The notes beneath the pieces are model-generated. The model did not search any database. It saw only the letters and a list, made by a program, of their open reading frames with translations, and was not told the DNA's origin. Shown here one piece after another: positions 24,606 to 32,452 of a DNA stretch of 64,000 bases. The stretch spans positions 1,178,001 through 1,242,000 of the forward strand of contig NZ_CP151632.1 in the NCBI RefSeq assembly GCF_040144835.1. The letters run 5' to 3'. A program made the position numbers and the translations under genes. Position 1 is the first letter of the stretch; each line of letters begins with the position of its first letter. The stretch is from Microbacterium sp. LWS13-1.2 (lineage in GTDB: Bacteria; Actinomycetota; Actinomycetes; Actinomycetales; Microbacteriaceae).

Positions 24606-26179
24606 CGACCAACGCACAGGAATTCGCCCGCGCCCGCGGTGCCATGCCCGGCGGGGTGAACTCGCCGGTGCGCGCGTTCGGCTCCGTGCACGAGACCCCC
24701 CGCTTCTTCGTGTCGGCGTCGGGTCCGTATGTGACCGACGTCGAGGGCCGCGAGTACGTCGATCTCGTCGGCTCGTGGGGTCCGGCGATCCTCGGGCACG
24801 CGCATCCCGCCGTCGTGAAGGCGGTGCAGGATGCCGCGGCCCACGGCCTCGGCTTCGGCGCGAGCACACCGAGCGAGACCGAGCTGGCCGAGCTCATCGC
24901 CGGCCGCGTCACCCGCCCCTCCCCGGTCGTTAAGCGAGCGAGGAACGAGCGAGACGAAACGCGCCCCACCAACCCCCCGGTCGTTGAGCGAGCGAGGAAC
25001 GAGCGAGACGAAACGCGCCCCACCAACCCCCCGGTCGTTGAGCGAGCGAGGAACGAGCCAGACGAAACGCGCCCCTCCAACCCCCCGGTCGTTGAGCGAG
25101 CGAGGAACGAGCGAGACGAAACGCGCCGAACCGACGCGAACTCGCCGGTTCACGACGCTTCGTCTCATTTCGCTCGCTCGACCGGTATGCGCCCGATCGA
25201 GCGCGTGCGCCTGGTGTCGACCGGCACCGAGGCGACGATGACCGCGATCCGCCTCGCGCGCGGCGCGACCGGGCGCGACCTGATCGTGAAGTTCGCGGGG
25301 CACTACCACGGCCACTCCGACGGCCTCCTGGCCGAGGCCGGATCGGGCGTCGCCACGTTGGCGATGCCGGGCTCGGCGGGCGTTCCCGCCCCCATCGCCG
25401 CGCAGACGCTCGTGATCCGCTACAACGAGCTCGACGCGGTGCGCGAGGTGTTCGCCGCCCGCGGGGACGACATCGCCGCTGTGATCGTCGAGGCCGCACC
25501 CGCGAACATGGGCATCGTGCCGCCGGCGCACGGCTTCAACGCCGCCCTCGCCGACATCGCCCACGCGCACGGCGCGCTGCTGATCCTCGACGAGGTGCTG
25601 ACCGGCTTCCGCGTGGGACCCGCCGGCTGGTACGGCATCGACCCCGTGCCCTTCACCCCCGACCTCATCACGTTCGGCAAGGTCGTCGGCGGCGGGCTGC
25701 CGCTCGCCGCACTCGGCGGCTCCGCGGCGCTCATGGAGCTGCTCGCCCCGCTCGGGCCGGTGTACCAGGCCGGCACGCTGAGCGGCAATCCGCTCGCCGT
25801 CGCGGCCGGCCGCGCCACCCTCGACCACCTCGACGCGGACGCTTACGCCCGCATCGACGCCGCTGCGACGACGATCGCGGATGCCGCGGCATCCGCCCTC
25901 TCCGAAGCCGGCGTGACGCACGTGGTGCAGCGCTCGGGCAACCTGTTCTCGATCCAGTTCGCGGCGACGCCGCCCGTCGACTACGACACCGTGAAGGCGC
26001 AGGAGGCGTACCGCTACGCGCCGTTCTTCCGCGCCATGCTCGCGCAGGGCGTCTCGCTGCCGCCGTCGGTGTTCGAGGCGTGGTTCGTCTCGTCCGCCCA
26101 CGACGACGCCGCGGTGGCACGGATCATCGACGCGCTGCCGGCCGCCGCCCGGGCCGCGGCCGAGGCTCGACCCGACTGA
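24602..26179 (+). CDS. hemL: Glutamate-1-semialdehyde 2,1-aminomutase HemL with in-frame repeat insertion
   Basis: 525 residues against a usual 430-440. PLP enzyme converting glutamate-1-semialdehyde to 5-aminolevulinate. Conserved parts: [38 protein letters not shown] (PLP phosphate site), [12 protein letters not shown] and the PLP lysine in [10 protein letters not shown] (Lys360; about 267 without the insertion). Between AELIAGRV and [11 protein letters not shown], residues about 104-197 are extra. Four 18-residue units of [18 protein letters not shown] type come from 54-bp tandem repeats, followed by a segment from an inverted copy of the same element. The reading frame and all catalytic parts are intact, so I expect an active enzyme with a long charged surface loop. 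Coupled to hemB by ATGA. Confidence 0.95.
   Translation: MTTNAQEFARARGAMPGGVNSPVRAFGSVHETPRFFVSASGPYVTDVEGREYVDLVGSWGPAILGHAHPAVVKAVQDAAAHGLGFGASTPSETELAELIAGRVTRPSPVVKRARNERDETRPTNPPVVERARNERDETRPTNPPVVERARNEPDETRPSNPPVVERARNERDETRRTDANSPVHDASSHFARSTGMRPIERVRLVSTGTEATMTAIRLARGATGRDLIVKFAGHYHGHSDGLLAEAGSGVATLAMPGSAGVPAPIAAQTLVIRYNELDAVREVFAARGDDIAAVIVEAAPANMGIVPPAHGFNAALADIAHAHGALLILDEVLTGFRVGPAGWYGIDPVPFTPDLITFGKVVGGGLPLAALGGSAALMELLAPLGPVYQAGTLSGNPLAVAAGRATLDHLDADAYARIDAAATTIADAAASALSEAGVTHVVQRSGNLFSIQFAATPPVDYDTVKAQEAYRYAPFFRAMLAQGVSLPPSVFEAWFVSSAHDDAAVARIIDALPAAARAAAEARPD
24923..25138 (+). repeat. Four 54-bp tandem units of a dispersed 41-bp element inside hemL
   Basis: Units begin at 24923, 24977, 25031 and 25085, exactly 54 bp apart, so the frame is preserved (18 codons each). 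The 41-bp core of unit 2 is identical to the intergenic copy at 40900-40940. Units 1 and 3 differ by single substitutions; unit 4 decays after its core. Confidence 0.95.
25153..25185 (-). repeat. Inverted, diverged copy of the same element inside hemL
   Basis: The reverse complement reads CCGGTCGAGCGAGCGAAATG then AGACGAAGCG, matching the core CCGGTCGTTGAGCGAGCG...GAGACGAAACG with an internal deletion. It encodes [12 protein letters not shown] in hemL. Confidence 0.75.
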
Positions 26180-26213
26180 CGCCGTCGGGAGGCTGACATC
26201 GTCGCTTGCCGGG

Positions 26214-26282
26214 AACAGGTGATCCGGCGGACACAGGATGGCCGGCGCCGAGACCTCCGGTATGCGCCGAATCGCCTGATCT
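26214..26282. repeat. Decayed relative of the nested palindromic element
   Basis: Outer arms CAGGTGAT (26217-26224) and ATCGCCTG (26271-26278) pair at 7 of 8 positions and resemble those at 21872-21939. The inner arms pair only partly. Same overall length and spacing as the chdC-upstream element. Confidence 0.5.
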
Positions 26283-26327
26283 GGGCAGCAGGGCAGAGCG
26301 TCCGGGCCGCTGACGCATGATGGAGCC

Positions 26328-27242
26328 ATGACCACGCTCGTCGCCGTCCATGGAGACATCACCGCCCAGACGACGGATGCCGTCGTCAATGCCGCGAACA
26401 ACGCCATGCGCGGCGGTGGCGGCGTCGACGGAGCGATCCACCGGGCCGGCGGACCCGAGATCCTGCGGGACTGCATCGCCCGCTTCCCGGACGGGCTCGG
26501 CACCGGGGACGCCGGCTGGACCACCGCCGGCGCCCTGCCGGCACGCTGGGTCGTGCACACGGTGGGTCCGAACTTCGGCGCCGGGCAGCGCGATCGCGGA
26601 CTCCTGGAGTCCTGCTACCGCCGCTCGCTCGCGGTCGCCGCCGAGGTGGGCGCGCGAAGCGTCTCCTTCCCGCTCATCAGCGCCGGCATCTACGCGTGGC
26701 CTCGACGCGCCGCCATCACCACCGCCATCGACGCGATCGCCGCCGCGCACCCCGCCGTGGACGAGGTGCGGCTCGTCGCGCACGATGAGTCCGCGCATCA
26801 CGAGATCGCGTCGGCGCTGCTCATGACGACCTCGGTGCGCATCCTGCAGGGCGTGCGTGAACTGCACCGACGGGGCTTCCACCGGCTCCGAGTGTCGCCG
26901 GGCCTCGCCCCCTCCGGCATGTACCACCGGATCGTGCTGACGGATGCCGCCGACCCGGACGCGACGATCCACTACACGTCGGGCGCCGAGACCGAGTTCG
27001 CCGGTGGCACCGTCGACGCGATGTCGACGCCGGGCGATGTCGCCGAGCTCATCCTGCGGGCTCTCCCCCGCCTCGCTGCGACGCACGACGCAACCGAGTA
27101 CGCCGCATGGTTCGCGGGCCTGCTCGCGGCGGTCGAACCGGAGCACGCGCTGCCGGTCTCGTTCGCGGACTACTTCGACGACAGCGCCGGCTGGGAGATC
27201 GGCTGGGGCAGCGGCCTGCGGTATCCAGCGCCGCCCGACTGA
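26328..27242 (+). CDS. Macrodomain protein with extra C-terminal domain
   Basis: 304 residues. The N-terminal about 165 residues are a MacroD-type ADP-ribose-binding domain: VVNAANNAMRGGGGVDGAIHRAGG, TGDAGWTTAGALPARWVVHTVGP and FPLISAGIYAWP. Such domains bind or hydrolyse O-acetyl-ADP-ribose or ADP-ribosylated proteins. The remaining about 140 residues (from RILQGVRELHRRGFHRLRVSPG onward) are not part of the macro fold and I cannot name them; the PSGMYHRIVLTD block and acidic WGSGLRYPAPPD end look like a discrete domain. The gene stands alone. Confidence 0.85.
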   Translation: MTTLVAVHGDITAQTTDAVVNAANNAMRGGGGVDGAIHRAGGPEILRDCIARFPDGLGTGDAGWTTAGALPARWVVHTVGPNFGAGQRDRGLLESCYRRSLAVAAEVGARSVSFPLISAGIYAWPRRAAITTAIDAIAAAHPAVDEVRLVAHDESAHHEIASALLMTTSVRILQGVRELHRRGFHRLRVSPGLAPSGMYHRIVLTDAADPDATIHYTSGAETEFAGGTVDAMSTPGDVAELILRALPRLAATHDATEYAAWFAGLLAAVEPEHALPVSFADYFDDSAGWEIGWGSGLRYPAPPD

Positions 27243-27249
27243 CCCTCCC

Positions 27250-27397
27250 GATCGTTCGGGGGTCATGATACGCGGCTTGCGCACGCCCGCACCCACCATT
27301 CGCGACTCCTGAACAATCCACCCGCTCGGTCGGGGGTCACGACACGCGGCTTCCGCACGACCGAATCCACCATTCGCGACCCTCGAACGCGCCGCCA
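27250..27397. repeat. Pair of 74-bp direct repeats 3' of the macrodomain gene
   Basis: Segments starting near 27250 and 27324 share the order TCGGGGGTCA, ACGCGGCTT, CGCAC and CACCATTCGCGAC with scattered substitutions at a constant 74-bp offset. They lie between convergent genes and have no credible coding capacity. Confidence 0.8.
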
Positions 27398-27434
27398 CCC
27401 CGGAACCCCCGTCCAACCCGAGTCGCCGGCGACG

Positions 27435-28580
27435 TCAGACGGCGGCTGCCACCTGCGGCAGGATGACGTCGAACCGGCAGCCGCCCGGCACGTTGCGGGC
27501 CGAGATGTCGCCCTCGTGCGCCTTGACGATGCCGTGCGCGATCGCCAGTCCCAGACCGGAACCACCCGCCTGCGGTGTCGGAGCGGGCGTGCGTGACGCG
27601 TCCGACCGCCACCCGGCGAGGAAGATCTTCGGCAGGTCGGCGTCCGCGATACCGCCTCCCGCATCGACAACCGACAGCATCGCGGTCCCGTCATCCATGC
27701 CACGAGTGGTGACGGAGATGACGCTGCCCGGCGGTGAGTGCTGGATGGCGTTGATGAGGAGGTTGCTCACGACCCGCGCCAACTCGCGCGCGTCGCCCAC
27801 GACCGCGAGGTCGGGACGGGGCGATTCCTTGATCGTGATGTTGTGGGCGGCGGCCAGCACCCGCAGCTCGGCGACGGCGTCGCTGACCAGGTCGTACAGG
27901 GACACCGGCTCCATGGCGAGCGACAGACGACCGGATTGGATCTTCGACAGTTCGAAGAGCTCGTCCACCAGCGCCGAGAGGTGGTCCACCTGCGTGCGCA
28001 TCTGACGGTGGAAGCGCTCGGGATCGTCTGCCAGCCCGTCCTCCAGCGCCTCCGCCATGGCGCGCAGTCCGGCGAGCGGAGTGCGCAGATCGTGCGAGAT
28101 CCACGCAACGAGTTCGCGCCGCGAGGTGTCGAGGGCGTCGACCTCGGCACGCGCCTCCTCGAGCCGGCGTCCGGTGCGCGCCAGCTCGCCCTGCAGGGTC
28201 GCGAGCTCGGATCGATCGAAGGATGCCGGCGGCTCGACCTGTGCGCCGTCGCCGATGTCGCGGGCGTAGCGCTGCAGCCGGGCGCTCTGCCGCGTGAAGG
28301 TGCGTCCGAGCACCACGGCGCCGCCGAGCGACACGAGCGTGGCGCTGGCGGACACCCAGATGCCCACGAGCAGGTCGTGCGGCGACAGGTACATCGCCTG
28401 CGCGACGGCGATCATGCCGCTCGTGACCGAGAGCATCGCCGTCAGCACCACGATCAGCACCTGTACCAAGAGCGGCGATCGGCGGGCGATGCGCAGCGCG
28501 ATCAGCCCCAGCGCGCCGACCACGACGGCGCAGAGCAGCGCGATGCCGACGATGGCAGCCAAGTCGGCGAGGGGGATCAT
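27435..28580 (-). CDS. Sensor histidine kinase
   Basis: 381 residues. Two N-terminal membrane-helix regions (about residues 5-30 and 38-85) with almost no extracellular domain, suggesting it senses within or at the membrane. A HAMP-like linker and coiled coil follow, then the dimerisation/phosphoacceptor helix VAWISHDLRTPLAGLRAMAEAL (the His after S), N-box NLLINAIQHSPPG, and ATP-lid motifs DAGGGI and GGSGLGLAIAHGIV. Starts with ATG at 28580 overlapping the response regulator stop (ATGA), so the pair is one operon. Signal unknown. Confidence 0.92.
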   Translation of the reverse strand: MIPLADLAAIVGIALLCAVVVGALGLIALRIARRSPLLVQVLIVVLTAMLSVTSGMIAVAQAMYLSPHDLLVGIWVSASATLVSLGGAVVLGRTFTRQSARLQRYARDIGDGAQVEPPASFDRSELATLQGELARTGRRLEEARAEVDALDTSRRELVAWISHDLRTPLAGLRAMAEALEDGLADDPERFHRQMRTQVDHLSALVDELFELSKIQSGRLSLAMEPVSLYDLVSDAVAELRVLAAAHNITIKESPRPDLAVVGDARELARVVSNLLINAIQHSPPGSVISVTTRGMDDGTAMLSVVDAGGGIADADLPKIFLAGWRSDASRTPAPTPQAGGSGLGLAIAHGIVKAHEGDISARNVPGGCRFDVILPQVAAAV

Positions 28581-29305
28581 TCGGTCTCCTCGGGCTCGAA
28601 GCGGTAGCCCACGCCCCAGACGGTGCGCAACCGGCGCGGGCGGGCGGGATCGTCCTCGATCTTCTCGCGCAGCCGACGCATCGTGACGGTGACGGTGGAC
28701 AGATCGCCGAACTCCCATCCCCACACCGCGCGCAGCAGCTCCTCGCGTGTGAACACGCGGCGCGGATGCTTGAGCAGGAACGAGAACAGGTCGAACTCAC
28801 GGGTCGACAGCGCGAGCGGCTGCCCGTCCCGAGCGACGATACGCGCCGACGGATCGAGGTGGAAGGGGCCGATGTCGAACGGCGCCTCCGGAGCGAACTC
28901 GGTGAGACTGCGGCGCATCACCGCCTGCACCCGCAGCACCAGCTCCCGCGGTGAGAACGGTTTCGTGATGTAGTCGTCGGCGCCTGCCTCCAGCCCGCCC
29001 ACGCGGTCCTCGGGCGCGCCCAGAGCGGTGAGGAGGATCACCGGGATGTCAGCCGCCTGTCGGATCCGACGGCACACCTCGGCGCCGTCGATGCCCGGCA
29101 GCATCCGGTCGAGCACGACCAAGTCGGGCGCGCGCTCGGCGATCGCGTCGAGCGCCGCGAAGCCGTCGGTTGCGACGTCGACGATGAAGCCGGCGGCCTC
29201 GAGATACGTCTCGACGACCTCGCGCACAGTCGGATCGTCCTCGACGACCAGCACGCGCCGATCGGCCAGGTCGGCCAGGGGCTGTGCCGTCCGCGGGGTG
29301 GACAT
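28577..29305 (-). CDS. OmpR/PhoB-family response regulator
   Basis: 242 residues. Receiver domain: RVLVVEDDPTVREVV, phosphoacceptor Asp in LVVLDRMLPGIDGAEV, LLTALG and the lysine in DDYITKPFSPREL. C-terminal winged helix with LSTREFDLFSFLLKHPRRVFTREELL and VTVTMRRLREKIEDD, then the wing RTVWGVGYRFEP. ATG at 29305 is chosen over longer in-frame sequence because it matches the family start. First gene of the operon with the kinase. Confidence 0.93.
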   Translation of the reverse strand: MSTPRTAQPLADLADRRVLVVEDDPTVREVVETYLEAAGFIVDVATDGFAALDAIAERAPDLVVLDRMLPGIDGAEVCRRIRQAADIPVILLTALGAPEDRVGGLEAGADDYITKPFSPRELVLRVQAVMRRSLTEFAPEAPFDIGPFHLDPSARIVARDGQPLALSTREFDLFSFLLKHPRRVFTREELLRAVWGWEFGDLSTVTVTMRRLREKIEDDPARPRRLRTVWGVGYRFEPEETE

Positions 29306-29427
29306 GTGGCCAGAATAAGCCGCCCACCTCGGTGGGAGGCTGCCAGGCACCCGTTCCGGGCCGGTTGTCCGCGCTTCGTAATCCTTTGAGCGCGCTCGCA
29401 TGCCGCCCTCGCGCCTACCGTCGGGGC

Positions 29428-30090
29428 ATGGCCGCTGGAGTCGACGTCATCTTCCCGTGTCTCAACGAGGCGCGGGCGCTGCCGGGCGTGCTCGCGGCCC
29501 TGCCGAGCGGCATGCGCGCGATCGTCGTCGACAACGGGTCGACCGACGGATCTGCCGAGATCGCCGCTGTACGCGGCGCCGTCGTCGTCACCGAGTCGCG
29601 ACGCGGATTCGGCTCCGCGGCCCATGCCGGGCTGCTCTCCGCCACGGCGCCGATCGTCGCCTTCTGCGACGCCGACGGATCGTTCGACTCCGCGGAGCTC
29701 GCCCGCGTCGTCGCGCCCGTCACCGCCGGCGACGCCGACCTCGTGCTGGGGCGCCGGCGCGCCCAGCGGAACTCGTGGCCGCTGCACGCGCGCATCGCCA
29801 ACGCCTTCCTGGCCGCGCGGCTGCGGGCGTTCACCCCGGCGAGCCTCCACGATCTGGGGCCGATGCGCGCCGCGCGCCGCGAAGCGCTCCTCGACCTCGA
29901 CCTGCGCGACCGGCGGAGCGGCTACCCCCTCGAGATGGTGCTCCGCGCCGCACGCCGGCAGTGGCGCATCGCCGAGGTCGACGTCAGCTATCGCCCGCGC
30001 ATCGGGCGATCCAAGGTCACCGGCACCGTGCGCGGGACGGCGACGGCGATCGCCGACATGTCGCGGGTGCTGCGCGAGGAGGCGCGATGA
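29428..30090 (+). CDS. Family-2 glycosyltransferase (dolichyl/polyprenyl-phosphate sugar synthase-like)
   Basis: 220 residues, soluble GT-A fold. N-terminal DVIFPCLNEARALPGVLAAL and VVDNGSTDGSAEIA, then the metal-binding AFCDADGSFD, are typical GT2 motifs; the protein resembles dolichyl-phosphate-mannose-synthase-like enzymes that load sugar onto a polyprenyl phosphate. ATG at 29428 is chosen because similarity begins there; the longer frame runs across the divergent response-regulator promoter. Overlaps the DUF2064 gene (ATGA). In M. tuberculosis a GT2 of this kind is adjacent to a DUF2064 gene in the Rv0535-Rv0541c region. Confidence 0.88.
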   Translation: MAAGVDVIFPCLNEARALPGVLAALPSGMRAIVVDNGSTDGSAEIAAVRGAVVVTESRRGFGSAAHAGLLSATAPIVAFCDADGSFDSAELARVVAPVTAGDADLVLGRRRAQRNSWPLHARIANAFLAARLRAFTPASLHDLGPMRAARREALLDLDLRDRRSGYPLEMVLRAARRQWRIAEVDVSYRPRIGRSKVTGTVRGTATAIADMSRVLREEAR

Positions 30091-30698
30091 CCACCGTCGT
30101 GGTGATGGCCAAGGAGTGCCGTCCCGGCCGCGTGAAGACCCGGCTGCACCCGCCGTTCACCCTCGAGGAGGCGGCGCGCATCGCCGAGGCGAGCCTCGGC
30201 GACACGATCGCGACCGTCACCTCGCTGCCGGTCGACCGGCGCGTGCTGTGCCTCGACGGCGACACCGCTCCACTGATGCCGACGGGGTGGGAGGTGCACG
30301 CACAGACCGCGGGAGGCCTCGACGAACGGATCGCTGCGGCCCTCGATGCCTGCACGGGTCCGACGCTGCTCGTCGGCATGGACACGCCCCAACTGCGACC
30401 CTCCGACCTGGCCCTCCTGACCGACTGGCCGGACGACGTCGACGCATGGCTGGGCCCGGCGTCCGACGGTGGCTACTGGGCTCTCGCACTCCGCGAACCG
30501 CACGGCGATGTGGTCCGCGGAGTACCGATGTCACGCGGCGATACCGGCGCCGAGCAGCGTCGGCGACTGCGCGCCGCCGGCCTCCGCGTCGGCATGCTGC
30601 CCGTGCTCACCGACATCGACGACGTCGCCGCGCTGCGCGCCGTCGAGCCATTCCTGGCGGACGGGCATCTGGCACGAGTGCTGCGGGAGACCGCATGA
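30087..30698 (+). CDS. DUF2064 (TIGR04282-type) glycosyl/nucleotidyl-transferase-like protein
   Basis: 203 residues, GT-A-like fold. N-terminal VVVMAKECRPGRVKTRLHPPFT contains the pyrophosphorylase-like phosphate/base-binding signature, LVGMDTPQLRP the metal-binding Asp, and LGPASDGGYWALALR the active-site loop. The family was named from arsenosugar clusters but occurs widely; a pyrophosphorylase-like role loading an activated sugar is plausible. Here it is coupled by ATGA to a GT2 upstream and a methyltransferase downstream, and an MTA/nucleoside phosphorylase is encoded nearby. Confidence 0.85.
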   Translation: MTTVVVMAKECRPGRVKTRLHPPFTLEEAARIAEASLGDTIATVTSLPVDRRVLCLDGDTAPLMPTGWEVHAQTAGGLDERIAAALDACTGPTLLVGMDTPQLRPSDLALLTDWPDDVDAWLGPASDGGYWALALREPHGDVVRGVPMSRGDTGAEQRRRLRAAGLRVGMLPVLTDIDDVAALRAVEPFLADGHLARVLRETA

Positions 30699-31459
30699 GC
30701 GGCGCCGCGGCGCAGGCCGACGTCTTCGGCGAGCACTACGAGCGCGCGCTGCGCACGCCGACGGGTCCTCTGCTGCTCCGCGAGGCGGCATCCTCCGACG
30801 GCACCCGGCACGATCTCGACCGCTACCTCGGCGAGGCCGACGAGGTCGAGGTGCGGCTCACCCGCGATCTGCCCGCGCCGGTGCTCGACGTCGGGTGCGG
30901 GCCGGGCCGGATGGTGCGCGCGGCGCGCGAGGCGGGACTGTCTGCCCTCGGTGTGGATGTCTCGGCGACGGCAGCTCGGATCGCCCGGCGCCGCGGCATC
31001 CCGGTGTGGCACGGTTCGGTCTTCGACGCGCTGCCGGCCGAGGGCGCGTGGGGTACCGCACTGCTGCTCGACGGCAACATCGGGATCGGGGGCGATCCGC
31101 TCGCCCTGCTGGTGCGCTGTCGGGCCCTCGTGCGGCCGGACGGGCGGGTCATCGTGGAGACCCACACCGACTCCCGGCGCGATCGCCGCTTCTACGGCGT
31201 GCTCGCCGATGCCGACGGCACGGCAGCCGGCGAGCCGTTCCCCTGGGCCGAGCTGGGTCGGCGACCGCTCCGGCGCTGGTCGCGCGAGGCGGGACTCGTC
31301 CTCGTGCGCGAGTGGAGTGCGCGAGGACGGACGTTCGCGGAGTACGCCCGGCCGGCGCAGAGCTCCACGCAGCCACTCAGCACGGCGCAGCCGCTCAGCG
31401 CCGCGCCGCCACTCAGCCGCGCTCAGTCGCGGAGCGTCGCCGGCAGATTCTCCAGGTGA
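30695..31459 (+). CDS. Class I SAM-dependent methyltransferase of the glycosylation cluster
   Basis: 254 residues. SAM-binding motif VLDVGCGPGRMVRAA (about residues 66-80), acidic loop GVDVSA and a motif-IV-like ALLLDGNIGIGGDPL. The last about 35 residues are low-complexity Ser/Gln/Pro/Ala (QPLSTAQPLSAAPPLS) encoded by imperfect short tandem repeats, and the final 47 nt overlap the end of a gene on the opposite strand. The core enzyme is credible; the tail looks like recent 3'-end expansion. Substrate unknown; context suggests a sugar or lipid-linked intermediate. It lacks the cysteines of arsenite methyltransferases. Confidence 0.83.
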   Translation: MSGAAAQADVFGEHYERALRTPTGPLLLREAASSDGTRHDLDRYLGEADEVEVRLTRDLPAPVLDVGCGPGRMVRAAREAGLSALGVDVSATAARIARRRGIPVWHGSVFDALPAEGAWGTALLLDGNIGIGGDPLALLVRCRALVRPDGRVIVETHTDSRRDRRFYGVLADADGTAAGEPFPWAELGRRPLRRWSREAGLVLVREWSARGRTFAEYARPAQSSTQPLSTAQPLSAAPPLSRAQSRSVAGRFSR

Positions 31460-31841
31460 CGAGCACGACGAGCGCTACCGCGGCCCACACGATCACCAGG
31501 CGCAACGCGTAGTCGCCGACGAGGATCGTCGGGTTCGCCGACCCTCTCCCCTGCACCCAGATCTCGGGCAGCACGAACAGCGAGAGCACCGCCCCCGTCA
31601 CGAACGCGATCTGACCGACCGCCGACACCACCTGCGCGCGGTCGCCGGCATCGCGCCACCACCGTGCACGCAGCGCCGACATCGCCGGAGCGAGGATCGC
31701 GTCGTGCACGACGACGACCGCGGCCAGCCACACGGCGAGCGCGAGCAGCAGCGACGGTGAGAGGGCGGTGATCAGCAGCACCACGCCGTACCCGGCGAGG
31801 CCGATCCCCGCGGCGATGACCGCGACCCTGGCGAATCTCAC
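31413..31841 (-). CDS. Small polytopic membrane protein after the Mo-oxidoreductase
   Basis: 142 residues with four predicted membrane segments (about 5-25, 28-50, 70-92, 110-132) and a basic C-terminus. No family that I recognise. GTG start at 31841 overlaps the oxidoreductase stop (GTGA), so it belongs to the cytochrome b/Mo-protein operon and may help assemble or anchor that complex. Its 3' end overlaps the convergent methyltransferase gene by 47 bp. Confidence 0.75.
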   Translation of the reverse strand: MRFARVAVIAAGIGLAGYGVVLLITALSPSLLLALAVWLAAVVVVHDAILAPAMSALRARWWRDAGDRAQVVSAVGQIAFVTGAVLSLFVLPEIWVQGRGSANPTILVGDYALRLVIVWAAVALVVLVTWRICRRRSATERG

Positions 31842-32452
31842 GGCGGCAGCTCCTCGATCCGGGACAGCCATTTCGTCTGCAGGACGCCAGGGCGCCCGGG
31901 CGCGATGATGCGGGCCGGATAGCCGTGATCGATGTCGAGCGGGGCGCCGTTGACCTCGAGGGCCACGAGCGTGAGCGGGTCCCACGCGTAGTGCGGGGGC
32001 ATCGTCGTCGTCCGGTACGCACCCCGCTGCTGGAGGCTCTCGAGCCGGATCGTGTGAGCGGGGTCGACGCCGACAGCCGTCAGCAGATCGCTCAGCCGTA
32101 CTCCCCGCCACTCGGCCGTCGTGCTCCACCCCTCGACGCACGCGATCGGCAGCACGGCCTCGGTCTGCGGCATCCGTGACAGCTCCTCGCGTCCGTACAC
32201 GCGTCGCCCGTCACCCGCACTGCGCACTTCGAGCGACCAGGCAGGATCGAGCGCCCGCTCCGAGACCTCCGCCTGGGCGGCGGTGCGGTTGACGGGGAGC
32301 GCCTGCGGCCCTTGCCCCTTCACCCGCGGCGCGAAGAGATTGAGCGGCGCCAGCACGTCGAACGACTGGCCCGCTGTCAGGGCGACCAGCGCCGTGGCGG
32401 ACACGCCCACCCCGGCGAGGAAGACCCGCCGCTCCATGTCGGCGGGCGTCAT
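31838..32452 (-). CDS. Molybdopterin-dependent oxidoreductase, sulfite-oxidase/MsrP-like fold, Tat-exported
   Basis: 204 residues. The N-terminus MERRVFLAGVGVSATALVAL fits a twin-arginine signal or signal anchor. The molybdenum-ligating Cys is in LPIACVEGWSTTAEWRGVRLSDLL, and the C-terminal KWLSRIEELPP is typical of the single-domain sulfite-oxidase-fold family that includes the methionine-sulfoxide reductase subunit MsrP (YedY). It is encoded between a b-type cytochrome (ATGA overlap) and a small membrane protein, so an electron-transfer chain from the membrane to an extracytoplasmic Mo enzyme is likely. Substrate unknown; the cluster suggests a sulfur compound or sulfoxide. Confidence 0.85.
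   Translation of the reverse strand: MTPADMERRVFLAGVGVSATALVALTAGQSFDVLAPLNLFAPRVKGQGPQALPVNRTAAQAEVSERALDPAWSLEVRSAGDGRRVYGREELSRMPQTEAVLPIACVEGWSTTAEWRGVRLSDLLTAVGVDPAHTIRLESLQQRGAYRTTTMPPHYAWDPLTLVALEVNGAPLDIDHGYPARIIAPGRPGVLQTKWLSRIEELPP

Noticed and set aside
24923..25138. CRISPR-like array (regular 54-bp period)
   Set aside because: Units are contiguous, coding, and have no variable spacers; no cas genes are nearby. It is a tandem repeat inside hemL.
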